A stretch of DNA of 64,000 nt, taken from contig NZ_JARDUA010000001.1 of the NCBI RefSeq assembly GCF_029360645.1, forward strand, positions 1,302,001-1,366,000. Direction: 5' to 3'. The notes under the pieces were generated by a model. It was given only the letters and a program-made list of their open reading frames with translations, searched no databases and was not told the DNA's origin. Position numbers and translations under genes: made by a program. Within the stretch, counting starts at the first letter, position 1; each line of letters opens with the position of its first letter. Source of the DNA: Pontibacter litorisediminis. GTDB taxonomy: Bacteria > Bacteroidota > Bacteroidia > Cytophagales > Hymenobacteraceae. Positions 43,142 through 53,423 of the stretch are shown here, in pieces.

Positions 43142-46015
43142 CTACTCCATTAGCTCACCGGCAACTTCCGGCTTCGTCACCAGCTCCAGGCCGTAGTCTT
43201 TGCCTTTTACCACCGATGGCACGCCCTGTTCCATCCATTTCGGGGCCGGGGCTCCTTTCAGGTAATGGTCAAAGAACTGCGACATGCGCACTGAGAGGTC
43301 TTTGCGGTTCTTGCGCTGCATCAGGTTGTGCTCCTCGCCGTTGTACACCAGCATCCAGACAGGCTTGTTGAGGCGACGCAACGCCATAAAGTACTCGATG
43401 CCCTGGTACCACGGCACAGCCCCGTCGGCGTCGTTGTGCATAATCAGCAGCGGCGTTTTTACACGGTCGGCGAAGAACAATGGCGAGTTCTCGATAAACT
43501 GTATCGGCTTCTCCCACAGCGTGCCTCCAATGCGGCTCTGCGTGCGCTCGTACTGGAACTGACGGCTCAGGCCCGTGCCCCAGCGGATGCCGCCGTACGC
43601 ACTCGTCATGTTTGATACCGGCGCCCCCGCCATGGCCGCCTTGAATAGGTTGGTGCGGGTTACCATGTAGGCGATCTGATAGCCGCCCCAGCTCTGGCCC
43701 TGCAGCGCCATGTTCTTGTCGTCCACGAAGCCTTGCTGCACCAGCATTTGCACACCAGGTATAATGCAGTCCATGGCGCTCTCGCCCGGGTAGCCGTCCT
43801 GGTACACGATGTCCGGCACAAACACCAGGTAATCGTTGCTTACAAACAGCGGGATATTGATAGTAGAGGCGCTTGGGGCAGGCGTGCGGTGTGCGTGCAT
43901 GCGGTCTGAGGAGCGCTCGTAGAAGTACACCATCATGGGGTACTTTTTATTCGCGTCGAAGTTCTCCGGCTTGTACAGCAGGCCCTGCAGCGGAATACCG
44001 TCTGTCGATTTCCAGTCCACCAGCTCCACAGTGCCCCACTTATACTCCGCCGCCTGCGGGTTGGCATCAGTCAGCTGCTTCACGCTGGCAAAGCGCAGGT
44101 CAGAGGCATACAAATCGTTGTAGTTTCGGAAGTCCCCGCGGCGGAAAGTCACCAAGTTTGAATTCTTCGCTTTGCTTAGCGAGGAGTAGGCGTGGTCGGA
44201 GCTGATCAGCTTCTCGGGCTTTGCCTCTTTGCTCACGTAGTCTTTGTAGTACCCGTCAGCCTTGGTCCGGATGTTGAAGCCGCTCAGGTACAGCGCGGCA
44301 TTGGCAGGTATAAACTTCTCCTCCGGGTCCAGCTTTTCGTAGCGCAGGCGCAGGTTGTTTTGGCGGCCATACTTGTCGGTCAGGTTTACGGCTGCCTTCT
44401 TGCCTGCCGGGTCCAGCTTCCAAATGTCGTGCTGGTCGTACACCAGCAGGGAGGCATCGTCCTCTACCCAACCGGCAAAACCGTAATCGTCCGGCAGCAT
44501 CGGCATATCAAAGTCCACGTCGTAGAAGGGCACATTGATCTTTTTGGTGAGGTTGATGCTCGCTCCGTTCTTAGTGCCCAGCGCATGCCAGCTGCTGTCC
44601 ATCGGTTCATACCAATACACATACTTGCCCATCGGCGACAGGCGCGGGTTGCCTCTGGATTCAGAGAGCACCTGCTTCGTCGTTCCTTTCTTCAGGTCGA
44701 TCAGGAAAGCATCTTTGCGGGTAGGGGTGTCGTAGCCGATGGTGATTTTATACTTCTCATCGCTCACGCCCAGCGCCACATCGCCGGTCTTATAGGCATC
44801 CAGGTATACATCCGGCATCTCCAGCGTGGCCAGCTGCTGCATCTTACCGCCCTTCAGGTCGTACATAGCCAGGAACGAGCGCTTCAGCTCCCGCTCGTTT
44901 TGCTTGAGCTGCATCGGCTGGATGAGCGGGTCTTTGTAGGTCCAGATGTCGAGGCTTACCTTGTCCTCCTCCAGCTGCGTAGTGTCCTTTTCATAGCGCA
45001 CCGGGCGCGGGAACGTGCCGAAGAAAAGGCGCTTGCCATCCTCCGAGAACATTAGGTTGCCGTGTTCGCTCACCATCCAGTCCTGCGGCATGCCTTTAGC
45101 CACGGTATCGGCCAGCACCTGCTTTTTGCGGTCTTTGGCGTTCCAGTAGTTCAGACTGAAGTAGCGGATGTCAGCCTTCAGGGTGTCGGCGGTAGCCACG
45201 TAGGCCAACTGGTTGCCCGCCTTATCGGCGCTGATGCCCTTGTACGTGACAAGGCCAGTGTCAATCGGCATTTCCTTTAGCTCGGCGGTGCTGAAGGCAA
45301 ACACGCCGGCACGGTGCAGCGAGTCCAGTTCATCCTTCACGAAGTACAGCATGTTGCCCTGCTCCGAGAAAATATAATCCACCACGCGCGCGAAGCGGTG
45401 TTCCTTTCCAGTGCTCAGGTTGCGCAGCACCAGCTCAGTGCCTTTGGCATCCTTGTTCTTTTTTGGGGCGGTTTTTTTAGCTTCCGTTTTTTTCTCACCC
45501 TCGGCCGCTTCTGCTTTCTTGTCTTCTTTCTTCTCCGGCAGTGGCTTCTCCAGGTGATAGGCTAGCCATCCGCTTCCCTCCTTCGGCAGTTTGTAAGACT
45601 TCACGCGCGGCAGTTTCACCACACTCATGTCCTCCAGCTTCACAATGGCCAGGGAGTCTTTGGGAAGGTCATCGCCTTTCTTCTTCTTCAGCTTCAGGGC
45701 GCGCACCTTCTGGTGCTCCGGCTTTACCTGGAAAACTGCGTAACGGCTGTCGTTGCTGAAACTGGCTTTGCTGCCACGGTTATACCTCTCCACGGCATTG
45801 GTAACCATGTTGCGGATGTAAAGCTCGCCGTCGCCCTCCTGCGGGTTAATGTTATAGAGCACGTACTTGCCGTTGTTGGAGAGCTTGTCCCCCTCCAGCC
45901 CTTTCCAGCTGTCGTATACATCATGGGTGAGTGTTTTTTTAGCTGTTTGCTGTTGCGCCTCTGCTTGTAAAAGGCCAGCGCTCAGGACCACAGCCAGGCA
46001 TAAAAGTTTCTTCAT
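43142..46015 (-). CDS. S9-family (prolyl oligopeptidase-type) peptidase, exported
   Basis: A 957-residue enzyme with signal peptide (first 20 residues, ending at EAQQ). A long beta-propeller-like N-terminal part with a charged Lys/Glu/Ala insert (about residues 163-190) is followed by an alpha/beta hydrolase domain with GQSWGG (catalytic Ser), DADGAVPW (Asp) and NGEEHNLM (His). These enzymes cut short peptides in the periplasm. It is divergent from the thiolase gene. Confidence 0.85.
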   Translation of the reverse strand: MKKLLCLAVVLSAGLLQAEAQQQTAKKTLTHDVYDSWKGLEGDKLSNNGKYVLYNINPQEGDGELYIRNMVTNAVERYNRGSKASFSNDSRYAVFQVKPEHQKVRALKLKKKKGDDLPKDSLAIVKLEDMSVVKLPRVKSYKLPKEGSGWLAYHLEKPLPEKKEDKKAEAAEGEKKTEAKKTAPKKNKDAKGTELVLRNLSTGKEHRFARVVDYIFSEQGNMLYFVKDELDSLHRAGVFAFSTAELKEMPIDTGLVTYKGISADKAGNQLAYVATADTLKADIRYFSLNYWNAKDRKKQVLADTVAKGMPQDWMVSEHGNLMFSEDGKRLFFGTFPRPVRYEKDTTQLEEDKVSLDIWTYKDPLIQPMQLKQNERELKRSFLAMYDLKGGKMQQLATLEMPDVYLDAYKTGDVALGVSDEKYKITIGYDTPTRKDAFLIDLKKGTTKQVLSESRGNPRLSPMGKYVYWYEPMDSSWHALGTKNGASINLTKKINVPFYDVDFDMPMLPDDYGFAGWVEDDASLLVYDQHDIWKLDPAGKKAAVNLTDKYGRQNNLRLRYEKLDPEEKFIPANAALYLSGFNIRTKADGYYKDYVSKEAKPEKLISSDHAYSSLSKAKNSNLVTFRRGDFRNYNDLYASDLRFASVKQLTDANPQAAEYKWGTVELVDWKSTDGIPLQGLLYKPENFDANKKYPMMVYFYERSSDRMHAHRTPAPSASTINIPLFVSNDYLVFVPDIVYQDGYPGESAMDCIIPGVQMLVQQGFVDDKNMALQGQSWGGYQIAYMVTRTNLFKAAMAGAPVSNMTSAYGGIRWGTGLSRQFQYERTQSRIGGTLWEKPIQFIENSPLFFADRVKTPLLIMHNDADGAVPWYQGIEYFMALRRLNKPVWMLVYNGEEHNLMQRKNRKDLSVRMSQFFDHYLKGAPAPKWMEQGVPSVVKGKDYGLELVTKPEVAGELME

Positions 46016-46357
46016 GTCGGGTGAAAAGATTGAAAATAGCTAAGAGTTGCGAATAAAGTTAAGCATAAACTGCCAAAGTACAGCCGCTGTTGAGGCTTAG
46101 ACTGGCAAAAGCTGGCGAGGTTTAAGGAGCTGGAATGTTAAAAAGGAAGATGGGTAGAAAGTATAAGGCTCTGCCCCGTATACTTAAATAAGGTTGCCCT
46201 TACGGCGTCTCAAGCCCCTACAGTAACCAACCTCATCCCTTGGAAGCCCGTAGGAGCAGTGCGCGCCGCAGAGCCTCTGAGAAAGCTAACGCTCGTTTGG
46301 TTTTAAGCGCAAATCCCTGTAACTTCACAACGAAACCCAATAAATAACATCAAAACT
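46016..46357. other. divergent intergenic region
   Basis: No gene supported. It must hold the promoters for the minus-strand peptidase and the plus-strand thiolase. AAGTATA (46159) and TATACTT (46178) face each other here but the role is unknown. Confidence 0.5.
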
Positions 46358-47542
46358 ATGCAAGTAAAAGAAGTATATATCATTTCGGCGGTCCGTACCC
46401 CGATCGGCTCTTTCGGCGGTGCCCTGGCCAGCCTTTCGGCCACACAGCTTGGGGCTGCCGCCATTAAAGGTGCCCTGGAAAAAGCAGGTGTCGATAAGAA
46501 GGAGGTGCAGGAGGTGATCATGGGCAACGTACTCTCGGCCAACCTGGGCCAGGCCCCTGCCCGCCAGGCGGCCATCTTTGCCGGGCTGGGGCACGAGGTA
46601 GAGTGCACCACCATCAACAAAGTATGCGCCTCGGGCTCTAAGGCTATCATGTTTGCGGCGCAGGCCATCATGCTGGGCCATAAGGATGTGATCGTGGCAG
46701 GCGGCATGGAGAGCATGAGCAACGTGCCTTTCTACCTCGACAAAGCCCGTTTCGGAGCTAAGCTGGGCCATGGTCAGATGATCGACGGCCTGCTGAAAGA
46801 CGGCCTGTGGGATGTGTACAACGACTTCCATATGGGTAATGCGGCCGAGAACACCGCCCGCGAAATGAAAATCTCGCGCGAGATGCAGGACGAGTACGCC
46901 ATCGGGTCTTACAAGAAAGTGGCCGAGGCTGCCGAAGCCGGCCTGCTGAAAGACGAGATCGTGCCAGTGGAGATTCCGCAGCGTGGCAAAGATTCGATCG
47001 TGGTAAGCGAGGACGAGGAGTTTAGAAAGGTAAATTTCGAGAAGATCCCGGGCCTGCGCCCTGTGTTTGATAAGGCCGGTACCGTAACGGCCGCCAACGC
47101 CTCTACCCTGAACGACGGTGCCGCTGCCCTGGTGCTGATGAGCAAGGAGAAGGCCGAGGAGCTGGGCGTGAAGCCGATCGCGAAGATCCGTGGCTTTGCC
47201 GACGCCGAGCAGGACCCGATCTGGTTCACCACCACGCCATCGCTGGCTATACCTAAGGCACTGAAGAACGCCGGCGTGTCTCCTGAGGAAGTAGACTTCT
47301 ACGAGATCAACGAGGCCTTCTCGGTGGTGTCTATCGCCAATAACCAGAAGCTGGGCCTCGAAGGCGGCAACGTGAACGTGTTCGGTGGTGCGGTATCGCT
47401 GGGCCACCCACTTGGCGCCTCCGGCGCGCGTATCGTGACCACGCTCTGCAACGTGCTGGATAAGAAAGGCGGCAAGATCGGTGTTACCGGCATCTGCAAC
47501 GGCGGTGGCGGTGCCTCTGCTATCGTGATCGAGAAAGTATAA
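46358..47542 (+). CDS. atoB: acetyl-CoA C-acetyltransferase (thiolase)
   Basis: A 394-residue thiolase. The nucleophile Cys is in NKVCASGSKA (near residue 90), the NEAFSVV motif carries Glu/Asn, the His motif is GGAVSLGHPLGASGA, and the second Cys is in GICNGGGGASA. It joins two acetyl-CoA to acetoacetyl-CoA or cleaves it, in fatty-acid or ketone metabolism. It ends before a clear terminator. Confidence 0.9.
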   Translation: MQVKEVYIISAVRTPIGSFGGALASLSATQLGAAAIKGALEKAGVDKKEVQEVIMGNVLSANLGQAPARQAAIFAGLGHEVECTTINKVCASGSKAIMFAAQAIMLGHKDVIVAGGMESMSNVPFYLDKARFGAKLGHGQMIDGLLKDGLWDVYNDFHMGNAAENTAREMKISREMQDEYAIGSYKKVAEAAEAGLLKDEIVPVEIPQRGKDSIVVSEDEEFRKVNFEKIPGLRPVFDKAGTVTAANASTLNDGAAALVLMSKEKAEELGVKPIAKIRGFADAEQDPIWFTTTPSLAIPKALKNAGVSPEEVDFYEINEAFSVVSIANNQKLGLEGGNVNVFGGAVSLGHPLGASGARIVTTLCNVLDKKGGKIGVTGICNGGGGASAIVIEKV

Positions 47543-47568
47543 ATTATACTTCGGTATATAATTTGCAG

Positions 47569-47604
47569 AGAGCCTTACGTTAAGCGCGTAAGGCTCTTTT
47601 TTTG
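47569..47604 (+). terminator. rho-independent terminator after thiolase
   Basis: AGAGCCTTACG pairs perfectly with CGTAAGGCTCT around a TTAAGCG loop, followed by T7. Closes the thiolase gene. Confidence 0.85.
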
Positions 47605-47799
47605 AATCAGGATTTCAGGATGGATGGAACAGGCTCACCAAAGTATAATGTGTACCTGTTGGAAAATGAAGCGCTGTCATCCTTGCCCCTGAAGTGCCTG
47701 GCAGGGAGCACGTTTGGAATGCTTTAAGTATAAATCCTGTTTATCTTTACACGGCCGGCAAGCCCTGGCCTTACTAAGTATACATCACAGTTAAAAGAC

Positions 47800-49119
47800 A
47801 TGCGTAAACTCCTGGCATTACTGCTTCCGTTGGGCTTCGTGCAGAGCATGGCCCTGGCGCAGCAGCAGGTCGTAACCTACCACGATGATAACTTCACACA
47901 GGTGAAGGAAGAGTATTATATTACCCCAGACTCTGCCATTGTAGGTTACTACCGCCGCTACTACCCTACCGGCGAGCGTGAGGCACTGATCAAGTTTGTG
48001 GAGGGCAAGAAAGACAGTGTGTACACGGAGTATTACCCAAGCGGCCAGCCCAAGCTGCAACTCACCTACCACCTGGACGTGAAGCAGGGGCCTTTCAGGG
48101 CCTACCGCCCCGATGGCAAGCTGCTGCAGGAAGGCTATTTTGAAAACGACCAGCAGAGCAAGCTCTATAAAACCTTTTATGCGGATGGCACCCTGCAAAA
48201 AGAGACGGAGTTCGTAAATGGCTTTCCGGAGGGGGTGGTGCGCGAGTATTACCCTTCAGGCAAGCTTAAATCGGAGATCACCTACCGCAACAGCAAACAG
48301 AACGGCCCCGCAAAAACCTACTATACCAACGGCAAACTGGAAACAGAGGCTAGCTACAGCAACGGCATGCTGCAAGGGTCTTACAAAACTTACTACGACA
48401 ACGGCCAGGTAGAGACAGAGGTGCAAAACGTGGCGGGCGAGAAACAGGGAACCTACAAGAGCTATTACCGAAGTGGCAAGCTCAACACCGAAGGCCGGTT
48501 CCTGGCCGGGAAAATGCATGGGCCCGCCAAAGCATTCTACGAGAGCGGGCAGCCCCGCAGTGTCATCAACTATAAAAATGGGGAGATTAGCGGCACGGCA
48601 CAGTACTTCTATGAGGACGGCAAGCTGAAGGAGGAGATCACGGTGAGCGGCAATGGCGCATCGGTAAAGACACTGCGCTACTACCCTAGCGGCCACCTGC
48701 AGGCCGAAGAGCAGCTGAAGGACAAGAAGAAGCACGGAAACTGGAAACTCTATTATGACGCCCCGGGCAAGAAAGTGCAGCTCAGCCAGAACTATAACGC
48801 CGATGTGCTGACCGGGGAGCGCCTGAGCTACTACGACAATGGACAAGTGCAGGAGAAGCATGTGTACGAGAAAGGCAAGATCATCGGCACCAGTTATACC
48901 TATTACCCTTCTGGCAAGCTTAAATCGGAGACCAACCATAAAGATGGCCTGCGTTTTGGCCCTTATAAGGCCTACTTCGAGGATGGTAAAACAGAGGCAA
49001 CGGGTCAGTTCCGGAACAACCGCGAAACCGGTACCTGGAAGTACTATAACCCGGATGGCAAGGTGGTTAAAACGCGCCTCTACCGCAACGGGCAGGTGAT
49101 GGAGGAAAAAGAGAAGTAG
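47800..49119 (+). CDS. MORN-repeat exported protein (YwqK antitoxin-like family)
   Basis: A 439-residue protein with signal peptide (first 20 residues) and about 14 MORN-type repeats of about 23 residues, core YYPSGKLKSEITY-x2-G-x2-GP. The family is annotated as the YwqK toxin-antitoxin antitoxin by domain, but exported MORN-repeat proteins of Bacteroidota are mostly uncharacterised and this copy has no toxin partner in view. It is followed by a terminator. Confidence 0.75.
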   Translation: MRKLLALLLPLGFVQSMALAQQQVVTYHDDNFTQVKEEYYITPDSAIVGYYRRYYPTGEREALIKFVEGKKDSVYTEYYPSGQPKLQLTYHLDVKQGPFRAYRPDGKLLQEGYFENDQQSKLYKTFYADGTLQKETEFVNGFPEGVVREYYPSGKLKSEITYRNSKQNGPAKTYYTNGKLETEASYSNGMLQGSYKTYYDNGQVETEVQNVAGEKQGTYKSYYRSGKLNTEGRFLAGKMHGPAKAFYESGQPRSVINYKNGEISGTAQYFYEDGKLKEEITVSGNGASVKTLRYYPSGHLQAEEQLKDKKKHGNWKLYYDAPGKKVQLSQNYNADVLTGERLSYYDNGQVQEKHVYEKGKIIGTSYTYYPSGKLKSETNHKDGLRFGPYKAYFEDGKTEATGQFRNNRETGTWKYYNPDGKVVKTRLYRNGQVMEEKEK

Positions 49120-49136
49120 AGCAAAGCAGCTCTAGC

Positions 49137-49161
49137 AAAAGCACCCTTTCCGGGTGCTTTT
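49137..49161 (+). terminator. rho-independent terminator after MORN protein
   Basis: AAAAGCACCC pairs with GGGTGCTTTT around a TTTCC loop with T-run. Closes the unit. Confidence 0.8.
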
Positions 49162-49396
49162 GTGTTTCCAACCGGTCCTGAAACGTGGCAGCAGCCATTC
49201 CCCCACACTCTTATGCTCTCCTGAGAAGGACACTTAGCGGCCTTTCCTACCGCCTTCCCGCTTTTCTTGTATCCGTACACGCAGCCCAGGTATAAACAAC
49301 AGTACCTGTTGGCCCATCTACCCCTCCTCCTAAAACTATGATAGATTGGCAGGCGTACCATCAGGGTAACTGAAATATTAATTTAAGTGATACAAG

Positions 49397-50461
49397 ATGA
49401 CGACTGATGAAAACAAACACAGCGGTGCCCGCAAGGGAGTGGCTGTCATAACCGGGGCCTCTGCAGGATTAGGCCGCGCCTGCGCCCGCGAGTTCGCCAA
49501 GAGCGGGTATGACGTAGGCTTGTTGGCCCGTGGCACTGACGGCCTGGAGGCTGCCAAACGCGAAATAGAGGCCATGGGGCGCAGGGCCACCTATGTGCAG
49601 GTGGATGTTGCCGACGCACAGGCTGTTGAGCAGGCGGCCGCAAAGATAGAGCAGGAATTAGGGGAGATTGATGTGTGGGTAAACAACGCCATGAACAGCG
49701 TGTTTAGCCCTATAAAGAAAATGGAGCCTGATGACTACAAGCGCGTAACCGATGTTACCTACTTAGGGCAGGTATACGGCACGCTGTCTGCCCTCAAACG
49801 CATGCTCCCCCGCGACCGAGGCTCTATTGTACTCGTAGGCTCAGCGCTGGCTTACCGTGGCATTCCGCTGCAATCAGCCTACTGCGGGGCAAAGCACGCC
49901 ATTCAAGGCTTCTATGACTCGCTGCGTACCGAGCTAATGCACGACAAGAGCAACGTGAAAGTAACGATGGTGCAGCTGCCGGCCATGAACACCACCCAGT
50001 TTGGGTTTGTGAAGTCGCGGCTGCCTAACAAGCCGCGCCCCATGGGCAAGATTTACCAACCTGAGGTAGCGGCAGAGGTGATTGTGTATGCCGCCGAGCA
50101 CGAGCGCCGCGAGTACCGTGTGGGGTACCCTACCCTGAAAGCGATCATCGGCAACAAAATAGCCCCCTGGTATGCTGACTATGTGCTTGCCAACACCGGC
50201 TTTGATGGCCAGCAGACAAACATACCGGAAGATCCAAACCGCCAGAACAACCTCTACGAGCCGCTGCCTGGCGACCACGGCGCCCACGGCACGTTTGATG
50301 AGCAAGCCACATACAGCAGCCCGCAAGTATGGCTAAGCCTGCACCGCCAAGAGGTACTGACAGGCGCCGTTGCCCTGGGAGCGCTTGTACTGGGCAGCCT
50401 GCTCACCAAGAAGTGGCGGCAAGACGGGGAAGAAGACCTGAAGCAGGACTTTGTCATTTAA
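49397..50461 (+). CDS. SDR-family oxidoreductase with C-terminal membrane anchor
   Basis: A 354-residue short-chain dehydrogenase. The Rossmann motif GASAGLGRACAREF (NADP(H) contact) is near residue 20, the NNAM motif near residue 95, and the catalytic Tyr-Lys pair in YCGAKHAIQG near residue 160. A hydrophobic stretch (about 317-340) followed by KKWRQDG suggests a C-terminal anchor. Substrate unknown. It is separated from the next gene by a long inverted repeat. Confidence 0.8.
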   Translation: MTTDENKHSGARKGVAVITGASAGLGRACAREFAKSGYDVGLLARGTDGLEAAKREIEAMGRRATYVQVDVADAQAVEQAAAKIEQELGEIDVWVNNAMNSVFSPIKKMEPDDYKRVTDVTYLGQVYGTLSALKRMLPRDRGSIVLVGSALAYRGIPLQSAYCGAKHAIQGFYDSLRTELMHDKSNVKVTMVQLPAMNTTQFGFVKSRLPNKPRPMGKIYQPEVAAEVIVYAAEHERREYRVGYPTLKAIIGNKIAPWYADYVLANTGFDGQQTNIPEDPNRQNNLYEPLPGDHGAHGTFDEQATYSSPQVWLSLHRQEVLTGAVALGALVLGSLLTKKWRQDGEEDLKQDFVI

Positions 50462-50517
50462 CAGCGCTGGCTTGTTTTGGAGAGGCAAACTCGTTTTCCG
50501 CCCTCCAGCATGTAAGC

Positions 50518-50552
50518 AAAAGAGGCCGCCACAGTACTGTAGCGGCCTCTTC
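50518..50552. terminator. inverted-repeat terminator between SDR and cupin genes
   Basis: AGAGGCCGC and GCGGCCTCT pair, with an inner ACAGT/ACTGT extension. It lies between converging genes. T-run weak on plus, A-run present on the other side. Confidence 0.6.
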
Positions 50553-50569
50553 CTGTATAAGGGTATGGT

Positions 50570-51076
50570 TTAGCGTCCAAAATCGTCCTGCACACGCACG
50601 ATGTCCTCTTCGTCGGATGGCTGGGCAGCGTCGGTATGTTGCCAGATCTCGGCCAGCACCCCCCAGCCCTGCAGGCCTACCAGGCGGTGACGCTCGCCTT
50701 GCTGCAGCTTGATCTGCTCGCCCGAATTCAGTGTCCTTTGCTCCCCTTCCTCGTCGGTATCACTGGTCACCACGCCAACGGTGCCGCTTACCACGCGCCA
50801 AATCTCGGCCCTGCGGTGGTGGTACTGCCACGACAGCCGCTTCTGTGGGGCAACCACCAGTATTTTTGGGCTCAACTTACCGGATATCTTCAGGTCGTCT
50901 ACCGGGATGCCGTCAAAATAAGTATCTGCAAACTGCTGGGCTTGTGCCTCTTCAATCACAAAAAAGCCTCCCCAAGGCCGCGACTGGTCCTGCTTATCTA
51001 TCTTGAAGCCTTTTGCCTGTAGTTCCTGCTCCAACTCATTAAAAAGGCTCTCTTTCATTTCTTGTTCTGTTGTCAT
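50570..51076 (-). CDS. cupin protein (type II mannose-6-phosphate isomerase-like)
   Basis: A 168-residue cupin with SWQYHHRRAEIWRVVSGT (the His/His/Glu metal set) and a second motif near GEQIKLQQGERHRLVG. The sequence resembles the C-terminal cupin of mannose-6-phosphate isomerases and guanylyltransferases, or a stand-alone sugar isomerase. It converges on the SDR gene. Confidence 0.75.
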   Translation of the reverse strand: MTTEQEMKESLFNELEQELQAKGFKIDKQDQSRPWGGFFVIEEAQAQQFADTYFDGIPVDDLKISGKLSPKILVVAPQKRLSWQYHHRRAEIWRVVSGTVGVVTSDTDEEGEQRTLNSGEQIKLQQGERHRLVGLQGWGVLAEIWQHTDAAQPSDEEDIVRVQDDFGR

Positions 51077-51279
51077 ATCTGATCAATCTACAACCTATTG
51101 TGCCAAATTTATATTAAGACCCAAATATAGCAATACGAAGACTGCGGCGGAAATTTACATAAAAAAGACGTTTAATATGGGTTCCGTACCCCAGGCTGTC
51201 TGGTGCTGACTCTGAAAGTGCCTTTGAACTGCTCCCGTTCATGCACTGCTCTAATTGCCCCGCCAACTCAATTATTTAA

Positions 51280-51307
51280 TTTATATTTATATATTTATAA
51301 ATATAAA
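51280..51307. promoter_or_regulatory. AT-rich palindrome upstream of SIMPL gene
   Basis: A perfect 12-bp inverted repeat TTTATATTTATA/TATAAATATAAA around TATT, ending 14 nt before the SIMPL start. It could be an operator or an mRNA hairpin. Not a known site. Confidence 0.35.
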
Positions 51308-51321
51308 TAAACCAAAAGGCT

Positions 51322-51969
51322 ATGGTACGCAAACTACAGATTACGGGGAAAGGCAAACTATCCGTGGCACCCGACATTGTTATCCTTTCTTTTGATGCCA
51401 CTGCACAGCAATGGGAGTATGAGAAAACAGTGAACGCCCTGAACGGGAAGGTGGAAGAACTACGCAGGATCATCGAAAACATGGGGCTGGAGCGAAAGAG
51501 CCTAAAGACGAAAGACTTCAGCGTCAGAAAAGACACTAGCTGGAATAAGGAAACGGGAAAGCACGATTTCAACGGTTTTAGCGCGTCACACCATTTAGAG
51601 TTAGAACTGCCTCTCGACAAAGCTATCATCAACAGGCTGCTAATCCAAATCGCGCATAGCCTAGACAATCTCGACTTTAGCATCGCCTTTGGGGTGAGAG
51701 ATGCCTCGGTACAACAGCAACAGCTTATCCTAGGGGCCATAGCGAAGGCCAAGGAGAACGCCGCCCTCATTGCTAACGCCACAGGTGTCACGCTGATGGA
51801 GATTATTGACATAGACTACTCCTACCGTGAGCTCACCATTCGTTCCCAGCGCCACAATTACCAGCTGTATGAAACGAATATGGCAAGCACCTACGATGCC
51901 TCCCCGGACTTTGAGCCCGATGACATTGAGGTAACTGAGACCGTGACAATTACCTGGAGGATTGACTGA
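51322..51969 (+). CDS. SIMPL-domain (DUF541) protein
   Basis: A 215-residue protein with the SIMPL pattern: MVRKLQITGKGKLSVAPD start, DNLDFSIAFGVRD and the later AIAKAKENAALIANATGV helix. Family members are of poorly known function, some periplasmic. No signal peptide is seen here, so it is predicted cytoplasmic. Confidence 0.8.
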   Translation: MVRKLQITGKGKLSVAPDIVILSFDATAQQWEYEKTVNALNGKVEELRRIIENMGLERKSLKTKDFSVRKDTSWNKETGKHDFNGFSASHHLELELPLDKAIINRLLIQIAHSLDNLDFSIAFGVRDASVQQQQLILGAIAKAKENAALIANATGVTLMEIIDIDYSYRELTIRSQRHNYQLYETNMASTYDASPDFEPDDIEVTETVTITWRID

Positions 51970-52092
51970 TTTTTACTTTTATACTTGTGATAGCGCCTGG
52001 CACATGCAACCAGGAAGGTATTGATGGGAGAGGCCAGGGAAAGGTTGTGAAAAAGGGAAAGGCTGCGGTGCGCGCTTTGCTCCGCCTGTCTC

Positions 52093-52512
52093 TTACCTGT
52101 AGCTGTGAGGCTGCAGAGGCATTATCAGCCACTCCAGGGCATCCTCCTCCGACAGAAAATAGTGTGTATCAAAATGTGGGGTTTCGTCTTTCACTCTTTT
52201 GTCCAGTACCTCGTTTGTCATCTGTTGCAGCACATCAGTAGAAGAGACAATGGCCAGCTGCTTGAGATTACTTTTAGAAATGACCTCAACCGATACTTTA
52301 GCCAGCCACCCCTGGTCATCAGCTGTGAGAACTCCCATCCTCTGGTTGTTGACCAATAGTTTCTCCAGATTTTGCGCCAGAAGGATTTTACCGGTTTCCT
52401 CAATGCCGTTCCTATACTCGTAGCTAAGTACAGGCCTTAACCAACGAACGATTAACAGCTGATTGTACACATCGAGACGTATCTCCACATAATTCGTACT
52501 ATACAATTTCAT
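52093..52512 (-). CDS. hypothetical protein with STAS-like character
   Basis: A 139-residue alpha/beta protein (start MKLYSTNYVEIRLDVYNQ, then LEKLLVNNQRMGVLTADDQ) with a strand-helix order loosely like SpoIIAA/STAS proteins. No catalytic residue is recognised. Neighbours give no hint. Function unknown. Confidence 0.65.
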   Translation of the reverse strand: MKLYSTNYVEIRLDVYNQLLIVRWLRPVLSYEYRNGIEETGKILLAQNLEKLLVNNQRMGVLTADDQGWLAKVSVEVISKSNLKQLAIVSSTDVLQQMTNEVLDKRVKDETPHFDTHYFLSEEDALEWLIMPLQPHSYR

Positions 52513-53423
52513 ATACGCGGTAAAGGCTCCCCCTGCTATTATTTACGTTATCAACACACACACCAATACCACCTTCTACAAAAGCCTGTCTAAAGTGGTT
52601 CCGGGGCATAAGGGTAACCGCCACTTCCCAACTAGTACCCAAGCTTTCAGGGTTTTAGTTAAACTTGATGGAGAAACAACAACTTCTTTCTCTCATGAAC
52701 ACCTGCTACAGGCCCATACTCCATCAGCTTATTATTAAGCCGTTGCCGTGCAGGTAAAAGTCCTTCTAGTAATAGGGCTCTGCTATGCTGGAAACCCTCT
52801 GGATATTTCAATACTTCCCCTATCAGGTAAAAACTAAATTATCCTTCAGCGCAAGCAGAAACACTATCCTGTTAGGTTCAACCCATTATCTGTAGGCTTT
52901 AAAAAGATATGTCCTTCACACATGGCACTGCACTAAAAGAGTACAAGTTGAGAATGCGGCTCAAGAGCAAAATATTTGCAAATTTATGGAGAAATTACCA
53001 GAGTCCAGCTTTATCATACCACTTAATAAAAGAAGCCTTTTCCCTCCCAAAACCAGCAATGCTGACATCACTATGGGGCAGGTTCAGCAGGGCCACTACG
53101 TATGTTCTAGCAATAGATTCATCTGGTCATTTGGAGCTTCGCTCATCAACAGCGCGACACACATCATGGCGAAGTTTATTGACTGGAGGGGTGGTGTTCT
53201 TTCGTGCTGCGAGTCGGCTTGAACAGTAAAATGTGTTTATAACCAATTACTGACAGGTGGACAAGGCAGGTTGTATAGGTAAAGAGAAGAAGGGCACCGC
53301 ACTCTTGCTGAAACAGGCGGTGTGCTCTTTATGGCCTACATTTTTGGCCAGAGAACGGTAGAGTAAAGTTAGACCTTCAAATTCCGAAACTCAAGAGAAT
53401 ACTTCCGGCAACGCTCATACATC
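52513..53423. other. 911-nt region without a supported gene
   Basis: Two overlapping open frames (52909-53229 and 52986-53222, plus strand) are too weak in codon pattern to call. It must contain the upstream region of the minus-strand gene ending at 52093. An imperfect GC hairpin (CACCGC/GCGGTG) lies at about 53298-53324. Otherwise nothing is seen. Confidence 0.4.

Noticed and set aside
52909..53229. Overlapping open frames between the hypothetical gene and the SGNH gene
   Set aside because: Codon pattern and composition do not support either frame; no homology-like features.
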